Source: Caldilineaceae bacterium
Lineage (GTDB): Bacteria; Chloroflexota; Anaerolineae; Caldilineales; Caldilineaceae
Direction of reading: 5' to 3'
Assembly: GCA_022821585.1 (NCBI GenBank)
Contig: JAJEDI010000026.1
Location: forward strand, 1-64,000
Length of the DNA stretch: 64,000 bases
In this document: one piece after another, positions 17,709 through 25,965 of the stretch
Layout: each line of letters starts with the position of its first letter
Numbering within the stretch: position 1 is the first letter of the stretch
The notes under the pieces: model-generated
What the model was told of the DNA's origin: nothing
The model's input: the letters and a program-made list of their open reading frames with translations, nothing else
Database searches by the model: none
Made by a program: the position numbers and the translations under genes

Positions 17709-18857
17709 ATGCAACTGTCCGACGTTCGCCGGCTTACTCCCATAACGCAGGAGTACGCGTATTTTCAGAGCAGCGGATTTTCGCCGAAGATGGAGCCGGT
17801 GATCGAGGAGACGAACCGCTGGGCGCAGTTCCAGAACGCCGGCGGGGCCGCGCCTGGGATCCACGAGAAGATGCTGGAGGGATTCGAGGCGACTCGGGAG
17901 AAAGTGGCGCGGTCGATGAATGCCGATGCCGACGAGATTGTGCTGGGTGAAAACACGACGATCGGCATCAACATTGTGGCCAATGGGATCAACTGGGAGG
18001 CGGGCGACAACGTCATCCTGAGCGACAAGGAGCATCCGGGCAACCGTATTACGTGGTACAGCCATGTGCACCGGTATGGCATTGAGCTGCGTTTTCTGGA
18101 GGTCGTGCACGACGAGGAGCAGATGCTGGAGCAGTTTGAGCGGCTGCTGGATGCGCGTACGCGGGTCGTTTCGATCAGTCATGTTTGCCGCCGAACGGGG
18201 CAGCGTCTGCCGGCGCGGGCGCTGGTTGACATTGCGCATGAGCGCGGCGTCCCGGTCTTACTGGACGGGGCCCAGGCTTATGGCGCGGTTCCGGTTGATA
18301 TGCGCGAGCTGGATTGCGACTTCTATGCTTTCAGCGGGCACAAGTACATCATGGCGCCACAGGGTACAGGCGGCTTCTTTGTGCGGCAGGACATGATTCC
18401 GTGGATCCAGCCGAGCTGGATTGGGTCTCATTCGCAGAAGGACTTTGACCTGGTGGGCGGTCTTACGCTGCTGGACGAGGCAAAGCGTTTCGAGTTCGGA
18501 ACGCGGAACCTGGCCGACCAGATCGGATTTGGCAAGGCGCTCGACTGTTGGGCAGAGATCGGTTGGGAGAAGGTGTTCGCTAACATAGCCGATTTCACAG
18601 ACCGGCTCAAGGCGGCCCTGCAGGAGGTTCCGGGATTGACTTTGCATACACCGATGCCATACGGGAAATCGTCGGGCATTGTCACTTTCAGTCTCGGCAA
18701 CTATACGTCTGCGGAGATCCAGGAACATTTGAAGGAAAGAAAAGTATTGGTGGCGCCGCTGGAGTTGGACGGCAGCATGATTCGCGTGTCTACGCACGTC
18801 TTCAACAACGGAGATGATCTAGAACGGCTGGTAGGTGGTCTGCGGGCCATGAATTGA
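17709..18857 (+). CDS. Class V aminotransferase-fold PLP enzyme
   Basis: The 382-aa protein belongs to the class V group (cysteine desulfurase/isopenicillin epimerase-like). The Schiff-base Lys is Lys212 in FSGHKYIMAPQGTG, and the pyridine-N Asp is Asp186 in LLDGAQAYG. The substrate-phosphate area SHVCRRTGQRLP is also present. It starts 11 bp after the 756-aa gene with an AGAGGAAAT site, so the two are translationally close. Known family reactions include desulfuration, epimerisation and transamination. Nothing here resembles an Fe-S assembly operon, so a catabolic PLP reaction on the imported substrate is more likely. Confidence 0.87.
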   Translation: MQLSDVRRLTPITQEYAYFQSSGFSPKMEPVIEETNRWAQFQNAGGAAPGIHEKMLEGFEATREKVARSMNADADEIVLGENTTIGINIVANGINWEAGDNVILSDKEHPGNRITWYSHVHRYGIELRFLEVVHDEEQMLEQFERLLDARTRVVSISHVCRRTGQRLPARALVDIAHERGVPVLLDGAQAYGAVPVDMRELDCDFYAFSGHKYIMAPQGTGGFFVRQDMIPWIQPSWIGSHSQKDFDLVGGLTLLDEAKRFEFGTRNLADQIGFGKALDCWAEIGWEKVFANIADFTDRLKAALQEVPGLTLHTPMPYGKSSGIVTFSLGNYTSAEIQEHLKERKVLVAPLELDGSMIRVSTHVFNNGDDLERLVGGLRAMN

Positions 18858-18963
18858 CCTGGCCGCCCCAATCCAAGGAGCGACTCTCGCCTTTCGAATG
18901 CGAGCGTTTCATGAGGTTGGTGTACGCCTGGCAGATGATACCCTGCGCGAGGGTCCCAGATTT

Positions 18964-18992
18964 TTGACCGGATTAGACGCAGGCGTTATACT
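18964..18992 (+). promoter_or_regulatory. Sigma70-type promoter for third transporter block
   Basis: TTGACC at 18964-18969 and TATACT at 18987-18992 are spaced by 17 bp, each matching five of six consensus bases. The predicted start (about 18999) is followed by a leader of roughly 70 nt to the ATG at 19072. Confidence 0.72.
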
Positions 18993-18994
18993 TG

Positions 18995-19010
18995 CTGCGA
19001 TTTCTCGCAG
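18995..19010. promoter_or_regulatory. Palindrome at transcription start (candidate operator)
   Basis: CTGCGA-TTTC-TCGCAG is a perfect inverted repeat that overlaps the predicted transcription start of the third block. This is a classic position for a repressor operator. It could instead be a small hairpin in the mRNA 5' end. Confidence 0.45.
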
Positions 19011-19071
19011 TACCCCATTGACAACAACCAAATATTCTCCAACCCATTACCCATTGAGGAGACCTACAGTT

Positions 19072-20763
19072 ATGAACAGATTTGCCCCATTGATCGCGCT
19101 GTTGGCAGTCCTGATCATGGTGACCGCGGCCGGTTGTGCGCCCGTGGCGCCGGCGTCAGAGATGGCCGGAGAGGAAATGATGGAGGTTGTCAGCACAGGC
19201 GGGGTTGCCCTGCCTGACGACGCTGCGCCTCTGGACCAGCAGGTGTTCCGCTCTGCCGGTATTGAAGGCAAGCATTTCGACACGATGCGCAATGAGTACG
19301 AAGGCTTTGCCTATGAGGCGACTATCGAGCAGCTGGCCAAGATGGGTCCGGAAGGCGATTGGCACCCGGCCGCGGCCGACAGTTGGGAGCTTTCAGAGGA
19401 TGGCCGTACGTGGACCTTCCATCTGCGGCAGGACGCCATGTGGAGCGACGGCACGCCGGTTACGGCCGAGGATTGGGTGTACAGCTTCCGCCGGTACCTT
19501 AACCCGGAGATGGCCAACGTCTACGCCTGGTTCCTGTTTGACCTCGAGAACGGTGAGGCGTACAACAAGGGAGAGGTTGACGTAGAAGAGCTGGGCGTCG
19601 AACTGATCGACGAATATACCTTCTCGCTAACCACCAAGGTGCCGATTCCCTACTACATGTTCAAGATCAACTGGCACGCGGCTCCGGTTCCCCGCCACAT
19701 GGTGGAGGAGCACGGTGACGATTGGGCCAACGATCCGGCAACAGCGCCGAGCAACGGCCCCTACCGCATCGCTGAGTGGAACCGGGGCAAGAACGTTATC
19801 TTCACGCCCAATCCCTACTACACGGGACGCTACCCGGCGACATTTGAACAACGGGTTCAGGTGATCATTCCTGAGGTCGGCGCGCCGCTTCTGCAGATGT
19901 ATCAGGCCGGCGATATCGACGGCGGGGTTGGCGTGACCGGCGACGACCTGGTGCAGGTGCTTGCGGATCCGCAGCTGAGCCAAGAGGCCTATATCAGTGT
20001 GATGAACCGCGGCGTCTACATCTACATGAACCAGCGCACACCGCCTTTCGACAACATGCTAGTGCGTAAGGCGTTCGCGCACGCGGTTGACCGCACGGCC
20101 CTGTGCGACAACGTCATGCGGGGAACCTGCATTCCCGCGCACGGCTTCCTGCCCAAGGACTTCCCGTGCGAGCGCAACGACGACCCCGAGTTGATCGCGT
20201 ACCAGAACTACGATCCCGAACTGGCTGCGGATCTGATGGCGCAGGCCGGCTACCCCGGCGGCGAGGGCTTCCCCGAGCTGACGATCTTCACCAAGGAGGG
20301 TGAGTTCATCCGCGAAGCCGAGGCAATCCAACGTATGTTGGCCGACAACCTGGGTGTAAAACTCACGCCGCAGAACGTTGAGCGCGCATTCTATGTCGAC
20401 CAGATGCGCAACGGCGAGCTGAAAGTCGCGCTCAATCGCTGGGGCGCAGACTTCATCGATCCGAGCAACTTCGTGGACTGGTGGGACGATCCCGCTGCCT
20501 CCTACTTCACCGGCTGGACCGACGAGGAGTACCGCAACCTGATCGATACGGCCCGCCCGATGGCGATGTCGACCGAGCGCTGCGACCTCTATCACGAGGC
20601 CCTCAAGATCCTGGCGCGTGACGCGATCGGCGTATTCGTAATGAACCCGGTACAGGCTGTGCTGTATAAGGACTATGTCTCAGGGCTGACGCTGACAGAT
20701 GACGGCACACTTGGCGTCTATAACATGATGCTCCTGGACAGCGCCTACATTACGGACAATTGA
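19072..20763 (+). CDS. Oligopeptide-type (OppA-like) binding lipoprotein
   Basis: The 563-aa protein is the most OppA-like binding protein of the window. Its lipobox ends in TAAGC with Cys22. The mature region includes WELSEDGRTWTFHLRQDAMW, DWVYSFRRYLNPEMAN and NGPYRIAEWNRG, all typical of OppA/MppA proteins. The start at 19072 is chosen because GAGGAG lies 10 bp upstream and the signal peptide begins there; the longer in-frame reading from 18898 would run through the promoter. Two permeases follow after a hairpin. The block lacks ATPase genes. Confidence 0.94.
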   Translation: MNRFAPLIALLAVLIMVTAAGCAPVAPASEMAGEEMMEVVSTGGVALPDDAAPLDQQVFRSAGIEGKHFDTMRNEYEGFAYEATIEQLAKMGPEGDWHPAAADSWELSEDGRTWTFHLRQDAMWSDGTPVTAEDWVYSFRRYLNPEMANVYAWFLFDLENGEAYNKGEVDVEELGVELIDEYTFSLTTKVPIPYYMFKINWHAAPVPRHMVEEHGDDWANDPATAPSNGPYRIAEWNRGKNVIFTPNPYYTGRYPATFEQRVQVIIPEVGAPLLQMYQAGDIDGGVGVTGDDLVQVLADPQLSQEAYISVMNRGVYIYMNQRTPPFDNMLVRKAFAHAVDRTALCDNVMRGTCIPAHGFLPKDFPCERNDDPELIAYQNYDPELAADLMAQAGYPGGEGFPELTIFTKEGEFIREAEAIQRMLADNLGVKLTPQNVERAFYVDQMRNGELKVALNRWGADFIDPSNFVDWWDDPAASYFTGWTDEEYRNLIDTARPMAMSTERCDLYHEALKILARDAIGVFVMNPVQAVLYKDYVSGLTLTDDGTLGVYNMMLLDSAYITDN

Positions 20764-20776
20764 TTGATGCTGTAAC

Positions 20777-20815
20777 GAGGAGAGGAGGGAGGAACAGGTC
20801 CTCTCACCTCTCCTC
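20777..20815 (+). terminator. Hairpin with T-tract after binding-protein gene
   Basis: GAGGAGAGG at 20777-20785 pairs with CCTCTCCTC at 20807-20815, followed by TTTTC. This resembles an intrinsic terminator placed between binding protein and permeases, so it probably acts as an attenuator. Confidence 0.55.
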
Positions 20816-20860
20816 TTTTCATTTCATTTCGCCCAATCTTCCACAAGGACGAAAGCACGG

Positions 20861-21802
20861 ATGACGCGCTATGTTCTGGGACGCTTCGCCGGCATCATTG
20901 GCGTCCTGTTTATTGTATCGATCATGATCTTTCTCATGATCCATACCATTCCGGGCGGCCCGTTCGACGCCATGCCGACGACATCCGAGTTCCGAGAGAT
21001 TCCTGAACATATCCGCGAAAAGCTGATGGCCAAGTACGGCCTCGACAAACCGCTCTATGTGCAATATTTCCGCTACATGTGGGCAGCGCTGCGCGGCGAC
21101 TTCGGCATCTCCTTCCGCTATGGGGAGCCGGTCACGGATTTCATCAGCCGCTCCTGGCCCGCAACTGCGCAACTGGGATTGTCGGCAATGGCGATTGGCA
21201 TACCGATCGGCATCGGGTTGGGAATCCTGGCCGCGCTGCGTCCGAATACATGGTTGGACTATCTGACCAACGTTGTCGTGATTACAACCTTTGTCACCCC
21301 GGTCTTCGTTATCGCCATCATGAGCATCATCATTTTCGCGGTGATATTGAAGTGGCTGCCGTCCGGTGGATGGGGGGAACCCAAGCAGTGGATCCTGCCC
21401 ACCTTTGTCTATGCCCTAGGCCAGATCGGCGGCATGGCCCGCTTTACGCGTGCCAGCATGGTGGACGCGATGCAGGCGGAGTATGTGCGTACGGCGCGGG
21501 CGAAAGGGCTGCGAGAGAGCGCGGTCGTGATGCGGCACGCCTTCCGTTCGGCGTCACTGCCGCTCGTCACACTGTTGGGGCCGATGGTAGTAAACCTGCT
21601 CTTAGGGTCATTCTTCATTGAAGCGATATTCCGCATACCGGGCATTGGCGGTCAAATTACTCTGGCCCTCTATAACCGGGATTACCCGGTGATCATGGCG
21701 TTGATTCTGCTGTGGACCTTTGCCATTGCCATTGCCTACCTCGTCACCGACCTGCTCTACGGCGTGGTCGACCCGCGCATACGTGTCGGCGGCACCATGT
21801 AA
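20861..21802 (+). CDS. ABC transporter permease, DppB/OppB type
   Basis: A 313-aa permease with N-terminal MTRYVLGRFAGIIGVLF helix, the motif IPGGPFDAMP characteristic of OppB, YGLDKPLYVQY and an EAA loop near residue 205 (AEYVRTARAKGLRESAVVMR). It ends in LLYGVVDPRIRVGG. AAGGACG precedes the ATG. It pairs with the downstream DppC-type gene and with the OppA-like binding protein upstream. Confidence 0.93.
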   Translation: MTRYVLGRFAGIIGVLFIVSIMIFLMIHTIPGGPFDAMPTTSEFREIPEHIREKLMAKYGLDKPLYVQYFRYMWAALRGDFGISFRYGEPVTDFISRSWPATAQLGLSAMAIGIPIGIGLGILAALRPNTWLDYLTNVVVITTFVTPVFVIAIMSIIIFAVILKWLPSGGWGEPKQWILPTFVYALGQIGGMARFTRASMVDAMQAEYVRTARAKGLRESAVVMRHAFRSASLPLVTLLGPMVVNLLLGSFFIEAIFRIPGIGGQITLALYNRDYPVIMALILLWTFAIAIAYLVTDLLYGVVDPRIRVGGTM

Positions 21803-21842
21803 AACGCGCCTGAGGTCGGAACAGGCGCCAAGGAGATTTACC

Positions 21843-22766
21843 ATTTCCACCTCACCGGCGAAGCAGAATGGTGACCGGCCCAGCGCCGCCGCGCAAGCCG
21901 CCGCTCTAGCCCTCGACCTGAACTCAAAGCCTCGAAACCTGTGGGGGGACGCGGCCAGACGGTTTTCACGCAATCTGCTGGCTATGATTTCCGTGTCTTT
22001 CGTTGTGCTTCTGATCTTCCTGGCCCTGTTCGCAAACGTGCTGGCGCCGGAGGGTTATGACAACCAGCAGTACGACAAGACGTGGCTCTTTCCTTCGCTT
22101 GAACATCCGATGGGCACAGACCCCTTCGGTCGCGACATACTGACGCGTGTCATCTACGGCGCGCGTATTTCGCTGGCGATTGGCTTTATCAGCAATATCA
22201 TCGCTCTTGCCATCGGCCTCCCTTATGGGGCAGCCGCGGCCTGGTACGGCGGCGCCGTCGACTTTATTCTCATTCGTATCATTGAAATCATCAACTCCGT
22301 TCCCAATCTGTTGCTGGGCATTTTGATCATCAGCGTACTGGGGCCGGGCTTTCGGAACGTTCTCTTTGTCTTCGCGGTCACCGGCTGGATGGGTATTGCG
22401 CGCCTGGTTCGCGGCCAGTTCCTCTCGTTGCGCGAACAGGACTATGTGCTGGCTGCGACCTGTATTGGCGTACCCAATTACCGCATCATCATCCGCCATC
22501 TGTTGCCGAACACCTTGTCTCCGATTATCGTCAGCGTGACGTTGGGCATCCCCGGCGCGATACTGGGCGAGTCCGGCCTGAGTTTTCTGGGGATTGGCAT
22601 AAACCCGCCGCTGCCCAGCTGGGGGCGTATGCTCAATGACTATCTCAGCGCGATCCAGTCGCACTGGTATCTGGCCTTCTTCCCGGGCTTGATGATCGCG
22701 CTGGCGATGTACGCTTTCACGCTGATGGGAGACGGGCTTCAGGATGCTTTGGATCCGACCAAGTAG
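21843..22766 (+). CDS. ABC transporter permease, OppC type, apparent ATT start
   Basis: The coding region gives a normal OppC-like permease (307 aa from 21843): MGTDPFGRDILTR, an EAA loop near residue 197 (QDYVLAATCIG) and the C-terminal LMGDGLQDALDPTK. No in-frame ATG, GTG or TTG lies between the stop of the previous gene (21802) and the first membrane helix. The best start is ATT at 21843, seven bases after a perfect AAGGAG at 21830-21835, giving I/M-STSPAKQ. Other readings are a CTG start or a single-base difference from ATG. An upstream TTG at 21720 lies inside the preceding gene and is unlikely. Confidence 0.88.
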   Translation: MSTSPAKQNGDRPSAAAQAAALALDLNSKPRNLWGDAARRFSRNLLAMISVSFVVLLIFLALFANVLAPEGYDNQQYDKTWLFPSLEHPMGTDPFGRDILTRVIYGARISLAIGFISNIIALAIGLPYGAAAAWYGGAVDFILIRIIEIINSVPNLLLGILIISVLGPGFRNVLFVFAVTGWMGIARLVRGQFLSLREQDYVLAATCIGVPNYRIIIRHLLPNTLSPIIVSVTLGIPGAILGESGLSFLGIGINPPLPSWGRMLNDYLSAIQSHWYLAFFPGLMIALAMYAFTLMGDGLQDALDPTK

Positions 22767-22853
22767 GCTATTGCCAGACGGACGAGACGCGGCGACGCGG
22801 AATGTCACCCGGCAGCAAAAGCAGCCCCCTTCCACATTCACACGGGTATTTCA

Positions 22854-24074
22854 ATGGACAGCGAACAAGGCAGGTCCGGTGACTGCCCCTTCAGCCAGCT
22901 GCGCGCGGATATCCCTCTAGCCAGCCAATACATATATCTGAACAGCTGTACGTTTGGGCCAGTGCTGCGGTCGGTCCAGCGCAGCATGGCGGATGCGCTG
23001 CGAGTGGAGAACGAGGAGATCATCGCGATTCGCGGGAAGGAGGCGGGCGAACGCTTTTACGAACGGGCGGAGAAGGCGCGTCAGAGCGCGGCGGAACTGT
23101 TGGGGGTCGCGGCGGCTGACGTAGCGTGGGTCTACAATACGACGACGGCTACCCGGCTGGCTATTATGAGCGTGGACTGGCAGGCGGGCGACAAGCTGGC
23201 GGTGACGGACGTCGAACATCTCAGCACGCACCGGGCAGCACGAGGACTGGCGCAGGGCCGGGGCGTGGAAGTGACGGTTATTCCCACGGCAGAGCCGCAT
23301 GAGGGAACTTACCGGGGGCCCGGGTACTTTTTGAACCGGCTGGACAAGATGCTGACGCCTGCGCACCGGTTGCTGGTAATCAGCCATGTCTCCAACATTG
23401 ACGGACGCCGGTTGCCGGTAGTTGAAGCGACGCGCCTCGCGCGGTCGCGGGGGGTCAAGACACTGGTGGACGGGGCACAGTCGGTCGGCATGTTTGGGGT
23501 CGATGCGAAGGAGATAGGCGCCGAGTTTTTCAGCGGCTCTGTGCACAAGTGGCTGATGGGGCCGCCAGGCATCGGATTTCTGGTGGTTTCCGACGAAGGC
23601 AAGAGGGACTACAATCCTTTTCAACTCCCCCTGCCGACGGGCGCCGGGGGCCGACCCGACGGTAGTCAAATGGCAGCGGGGGCCCTTAGTGAGTTGGGGA
23701 CGCAAAACTACGCTTTGCGGATAGGCGCGGGCGCATGTGTGGAGACGGCGCAGGGTATAGGCCTGGAGAAGATTGAAGAGCAATGCCGTTCGTTGACTGA
23801 GCGGTTGCGAGCCGGCCTGCACTGTGTACCGGGAATCCGCGTAGCCAGTCCGGAACTATGGGAACACTCATCGAGCGTGACTACGGTTCAACTACAGGAT
23901 GGTACACCTGGCCGCTGCCTGGAGCTTGTCGGACGGTTGTTGGCCGAATATCAGATTGTCGTAAAGTACCGTCCAGAGATCTGCGGCGTGCGCATTGGCG
24001 TTGCCGCATTCAATACGGCTGAAGAAGTCGAGCAGTTACTTTCCGCATTGGGCCACCTTGCACCTCAGGTTTAA
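22854..24074 (+). CDS. Class V aminotransferase-fold PLP enzyme
   Basis: This 406-aa protein has the class V features: Asp206 in TLVDGAQSVG, the Schiff-base Lys232 in SGSVHKWLMGPPGIG, and ISHVSNIDGRRLP near residues 177-189. It resembles isopenicillin-N epimerase-like proteins more than cysteine desulfurases. It is a distant paralogue of the PLP enzyme at 17709, and each lies downstream of an importer permease pair, suggesting parallel pathways. Its substrate is unknown. A 36-bp gap separates it from the 587-aa gene downstream. Confidence 0.87.
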   Translation: MDSEQGRSGDCPFSQLRADIPLASQYIYLNSCTFGPVLRSVQRSMADALRVENEEIIAIRGKEAGERFYERAEKARQSAAELLGVAAADVAWVYNTTTATRLAIMSVDWQAGDKLAVTDVEHLSTHRAARGLAQGRGVEVTVIPTAEPHEGTYRGPGYFLNRLDKMLTPAHRLLVISHVSNIDGRRLPVVEATRLARSRGVKTLVDGAQSVGMFGVDAKEIGAEFFSGSVHKWLMGPPGIGFLVVSDEGKRDYNPFQLPLPTGAGGRPDGSQMAAGALSELGTQNYALRIGAGACVETAQGIGLEKIEEQCRSLTERLRAGLHCVPGIRVASPELWEHSSSVTTVQLQDGTPGRCLELVGRLLAEYQIVVKYRPEICGVRIGVAAFNTAEEVEQLLSALGHLAPQV

Positions 24075-24102
24075 ACAGTTAGAGAGGAAGATTGAACCAG
24101 CC

Positions 24103-25866
24103 ATGTCAGAGACAAGCAACCGTACGCCGATTATTTCGATCGAAACGCCGACGCCCCCTCCCTATTGGGCGCTGCTGGAGTGGGAACTGATCCGCAGCCA
24201 GACTGAGGCCGTCGAGGAGTTCTATGCTCGTTATTTTGATGAGCGAGGCTATCTGCTCTGCGTTCCCCGATGGGGCGGCGATGACGGGCCGGATGACGCC
24301 GCTGAAAATCTGGCGGGATGGACAATGCTGCACGCCTTGGGTGCGCCCGATGTCGTAATGGAGCTGTATAAGAAGGGCTGGGAGGGTCATCTGCGCCAGT
24401 ACACCGAGGCCAAGACGGTGGAGGTGCCGTTTGCCCGCGACGGGATGTATTACAAAGAGTTTCCGGTCATGTTCGACTGGATGCATAACGGCGAGGGCTT
24501 CTCGGTTTTCTTCCTACAGCCGCTGTCGGACCCGTATAACCACCTGGCGCGGCAGCGAATGGAACGCTTCGCTGGTTTCTATATGGGCACCGATCCGCAG
24601 GCCCACAATTATGACCCCGAGCACAAGGTCATTCGCAGCATGTTCAACGGCAGCCGCGGCCCGCTGATGCGCAAGTCAACCGGCCTCGACTGGGCGGGCG
24701 ATTCGCTGGAGATCGAGGGGCGCTTCAAGCCGGGGCACGGCGAGAGAAACTATGCCGAAATGGTGGCCCACTTTGAGGAGTATAACGACGTGGTCGGCGA
24801 CCACCCGCTCAATCTGTCGGCGACGACACTGGCCTTCAACGCCTACATGCAGACCGGGGACGCCAAGTACAAGGCGTGGCTTGTAGATTACATTGATGCC
24901 TGGTGCGAACGGACGAAGGAGAATGGAGGTATCACACCGACCAACATCGGGCTGGACGGCACCATTGGGGGCGCCTGTGACGGCAAGTGGTACGGTGGCG
25001 TTTACGGCTGGGGATTTACGGTGACAGTGCCGCAGACGGGGGAACTGGCGCACCGGCCGTTTTTCCGGAACCGCGTTCACTACGGCTTTGGCAACGGGTT
25101 GCTGATGACCGGCGACCAGAGTTATGTGGACACGTGGCGCGGCGTCATCGAAAACGTCAACGCAAACAGCAAGACGAGCGGCGGACAGACACTTTACCCT
25201 CACATGTACGGGGACGAAGGCTGGTATGACTACACGCCGGAGCCATTCGACACGGGAGCGCTGGAAGTGTATTACTGGTCGATGGACCGGGCGGACCTGG
25301 GGCGCGTTCAGGAAGACGAGTGGGTACGTTTTCTGGAAGGAGACAACCCGGACTACCCGGTCAACGCGCTGTTGGAGGATCTCAAAGAGGTGCGAGAGAG
25401 AATCGGCAAGGTGCGCGCCGACAGCAGTTCGCCGGATACACGCATGTCAGACGACATGAACGGCTTCAATCCCGCGATGGTGAGCCGGCTGACCGAGCTC
25501 ATGCTGGGCGGCCTGCCTACAGAGCGGTTGGGCTTTCCTCTCCACAGTCGTGTGCGCTACTTCAGTCCGACGCGGCAGAGGGCGGGCATGCCGGAGGATG
25601 TTGGTGCGCTGGTCGAAAACATGAGTGACGATGAGATGACTTTGACGTTGGTCAATACCGACCAGCTCAAGTCGCGCACGGTCGTCGTCCAGGGGGGAGC
25701 CTACGGCGAGCATCAGTTCGTGAGTGTAAACCACAACGGAGTATCGACTGCGATTGACAGCGACAACTTCACCGTGCGGCTAGGGCCAGGTTGTGGCAGC
25801 AAACTGCAGATACGGATGACGCGGTATGCCAACCGGCCCACCTGCGTCTTTCCGTGGGATCGTTAG
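24103..25866 (+). CDS. Unrecognised 587-aa protein, possible glycan-active enzyme
   Basis: I do not recognise the exact family. The start at 24103 is preceded by GAGAGGAAG; a longer in-frame reading from 23995 overlaps the previous gene. The first ~440 residues look alpha-helical with repeated aromatic and Gly-rich turns (FARDGMYYKEFPVMFDWMHN, GGACDGKWYGGVYGWGF, YPHMYGDEGWYDYTPEPFD), consistent with an alpha/alpha-barrel fold as in many polysaccharide lyases and hydrolases. The last ~100 residues (ALVENMSDDEMTLTLVNTDQ...) look like a beta-sandwich. No signal peptide is seen. It lies directly before three sulfatases, suggesting action on a sulfated substrate. Confidence 0.7.
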   Translation: MSETSNRTPIISIETPTPPPYWALLEWELIRSQTEAVEEFYARYFDERGYLLCVPRWGGDDGPDDAAENLAGWTMLHALGAPDVVMELYKKGWEGHLRQYTEAKTVEVPFARDGMYYKEFPVMFDWMHNGEGFSVFFLQPLSDPYNHLARQRMERFAGFYMGTDPQAHNYDPEHKVIRSMFNGSRGPLMRKSTGLDWAGDSLEIEGRFKPGHGERNYAEMVAHFEEYNDVVGDHPLNLSATTLAFNAYMQTGDAKYKAWLVDYIDAWCERTKENGGITPTNIGLDGTIGGACDGKWYGGVYGWGFTVTVPQTGELAHRPFFRNRVHYGFGNGLLMTGDQSYVDTWRGVIENVNANSKTSGGQTLYPHMYGDEGWYDYTPEPFDTGALEVYYWSMDRADLGRVQEDEWVRFLEGDNPDYPVNALLEDLKEVRERIGKVRADSSSPDTRMSDDMNGFNPAMVSRLTELMLGGLPTERLGFPLHSRVRYFSPTRQRAGMPEDVGALVENMSDDEMTLTLVNTDQLKSRTVVVQGGAYGEHQFVSVNHNGVSTAIDSDNFTVRLGPGCGSKLQIRMTRYANRPTCVFPWDR

Positions 25867-25917
25867 ACGGCTAAGGAATACTGGAAAGTCGACAGTTTCG
25901 AGAAACGTTCCTCCAAC

Positions 25918-25944
25918 AGAGTCTACTGGTGCACGCTAGACTCT
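25918..25944. promoter_or_regulatory. Inverted repeat before first sulfatase
   Basis: AGAGTCTA at 25918-25925 and TAGACTCT at 25937-25944 form a perfect 8-bp inverted repeat with an 11-nt spacer, 22 bp before the first sulfatase ATG. It could be an operator or an mRNA hairpin. No T-tract follows. Confidence 0.4.
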
Positions 25945-25965
25945 CTGAACGAGAAAGGCAAGTAC

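Noticed and set aside
18898..19071. 58-codon extension of the OppA-like protein
   Set aside because: It would run through a near-consensus promoter and put a non-signal sequence before a normal lipoprotein signal peptide.
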